NCBI GenBank assembly: GCA_937863995.1
Contig: CALMIK010000097.1
Location: 1-60,768, forward strand
Length of the DNA: 60,768 nucleotides
Source of the DNA: an uncultured Chelatococcus sp.
GTDB lineage: Bacteria > Pseudomonadota > Alphaproteobacteria > Rhizobiales > Beijerinckiaceae
Direction of reading: 5' to 3'
The position numbers and the translations under genes were made by a program. Shown here piece by piece: positions 60,604-60,768 of this stretch; positions within the stretch are counted from its first letter, which is position 1, and each line of letters opens with the position of its first letter. Below the pieces are notes generated by a model. It saw nothing but the letters and a program-made list of their open reading frames with translations, searched no databases and was not told the DNA's origin.

Positions 60604-60768
60604 GAGAAACCTGTTCGGACTCCGTTTAGAAGATTGCTCAATGTAAGCCACGCAGCGCAGCATGCAAGCTTTATGACGATTTGCGCCCGCTGCGCCGGTA
60701 GGGCTGGCGCAGGCGTCGCGCGCCGTGTAATGATCTGCCCATGGTGACAGACGTGATCGCTCAAGCCC
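60604..60768. other. Right edge, possible start of a rightward gene
   Basis: This segment contains the map upstream region. An ATG at 60741 opens a rightward frame (MVTDVIAQA) that runs off the window; it could be the first codons of a divergent gene, but nine codons are too few to support a call. Confidence 0.2.

Overview
The window is a high-GC alphaproteobacterial chromosome segment, almost certainly Hyphomicrobiales (Rhizobiales). This rests on gene content and order: ntrYX, a tsaB-rimI-fur cluster, hisS-hisZ-hisG, a DUF4170-DUF374-waaA-lpxK lipid A/Kdo block beside DUF2093 and xseA, a five-gene F1 atp operon, and a nested palindrome of the type that recurs between genes in this order. 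The family or genus cannot be named from the sequence alone.

Layout. 1-1200: a gene-poor left edge with insertion-sequence-like direct repeats and a tRNA-Ser(UGA). 1216-3069: an orphan TpsB-type outer-membrane transporter. 3178-8651: ntrX, ntrY, an orphan beta-class DNA methyltransferase and rpmJ, all leftward. 8908-13625: a J-domain protein, BolA, a D,D-carboxypeptidase, an unknown protein and a His-rich CobW GTPase. 13648-17893: holA, lptE and leuS. 18157-24201: a YggS-type PLP protein, then atpHAGDC with a strong terminator. 24291-29017: a nitroreductase, pyrE, xerC and priA. 29024-37030: a plsC-like acyltransferase, fur, rimI, tsaB, rutE-like, nfuA, trpS, murJ and a class II glutamine amidotransferase, all leftward. 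37300-39537: groES-groEL with terminator, CIRCE operator and promoter. 39840-41037: an AT-rich orphan gene and a META-domain protein. 41219-46329: hisG, hisZ, hisS and purD. 46439-53392: xseA, a methyltransferase, DUF2093, a small AT-led orphan, and the Kdo/lipid A genes. 53943-55310: gshA. 55560-58854: the accessory island described below. 58996-60603: radC and map.

Most of the window is housekeeping. The standout is 55316-58958. A 240-bp AT-rich leader precedes two paralogous ADP-ribosyltransferase-like proteins that carry the R / S / ExE signature. Between them lies a small, very acidic 153-residue protein that could be a secretion chaperone or an immunity protein. No secretion apparatus is present in the window. 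Two further orphans with AT-rich leaders (39840-40406 and 49416-49754) interrupt otherwise conserved gene blocks and may belong to the same acquired repertoire. Functions are called from visible motifs and family knowledge; no database search was possible.
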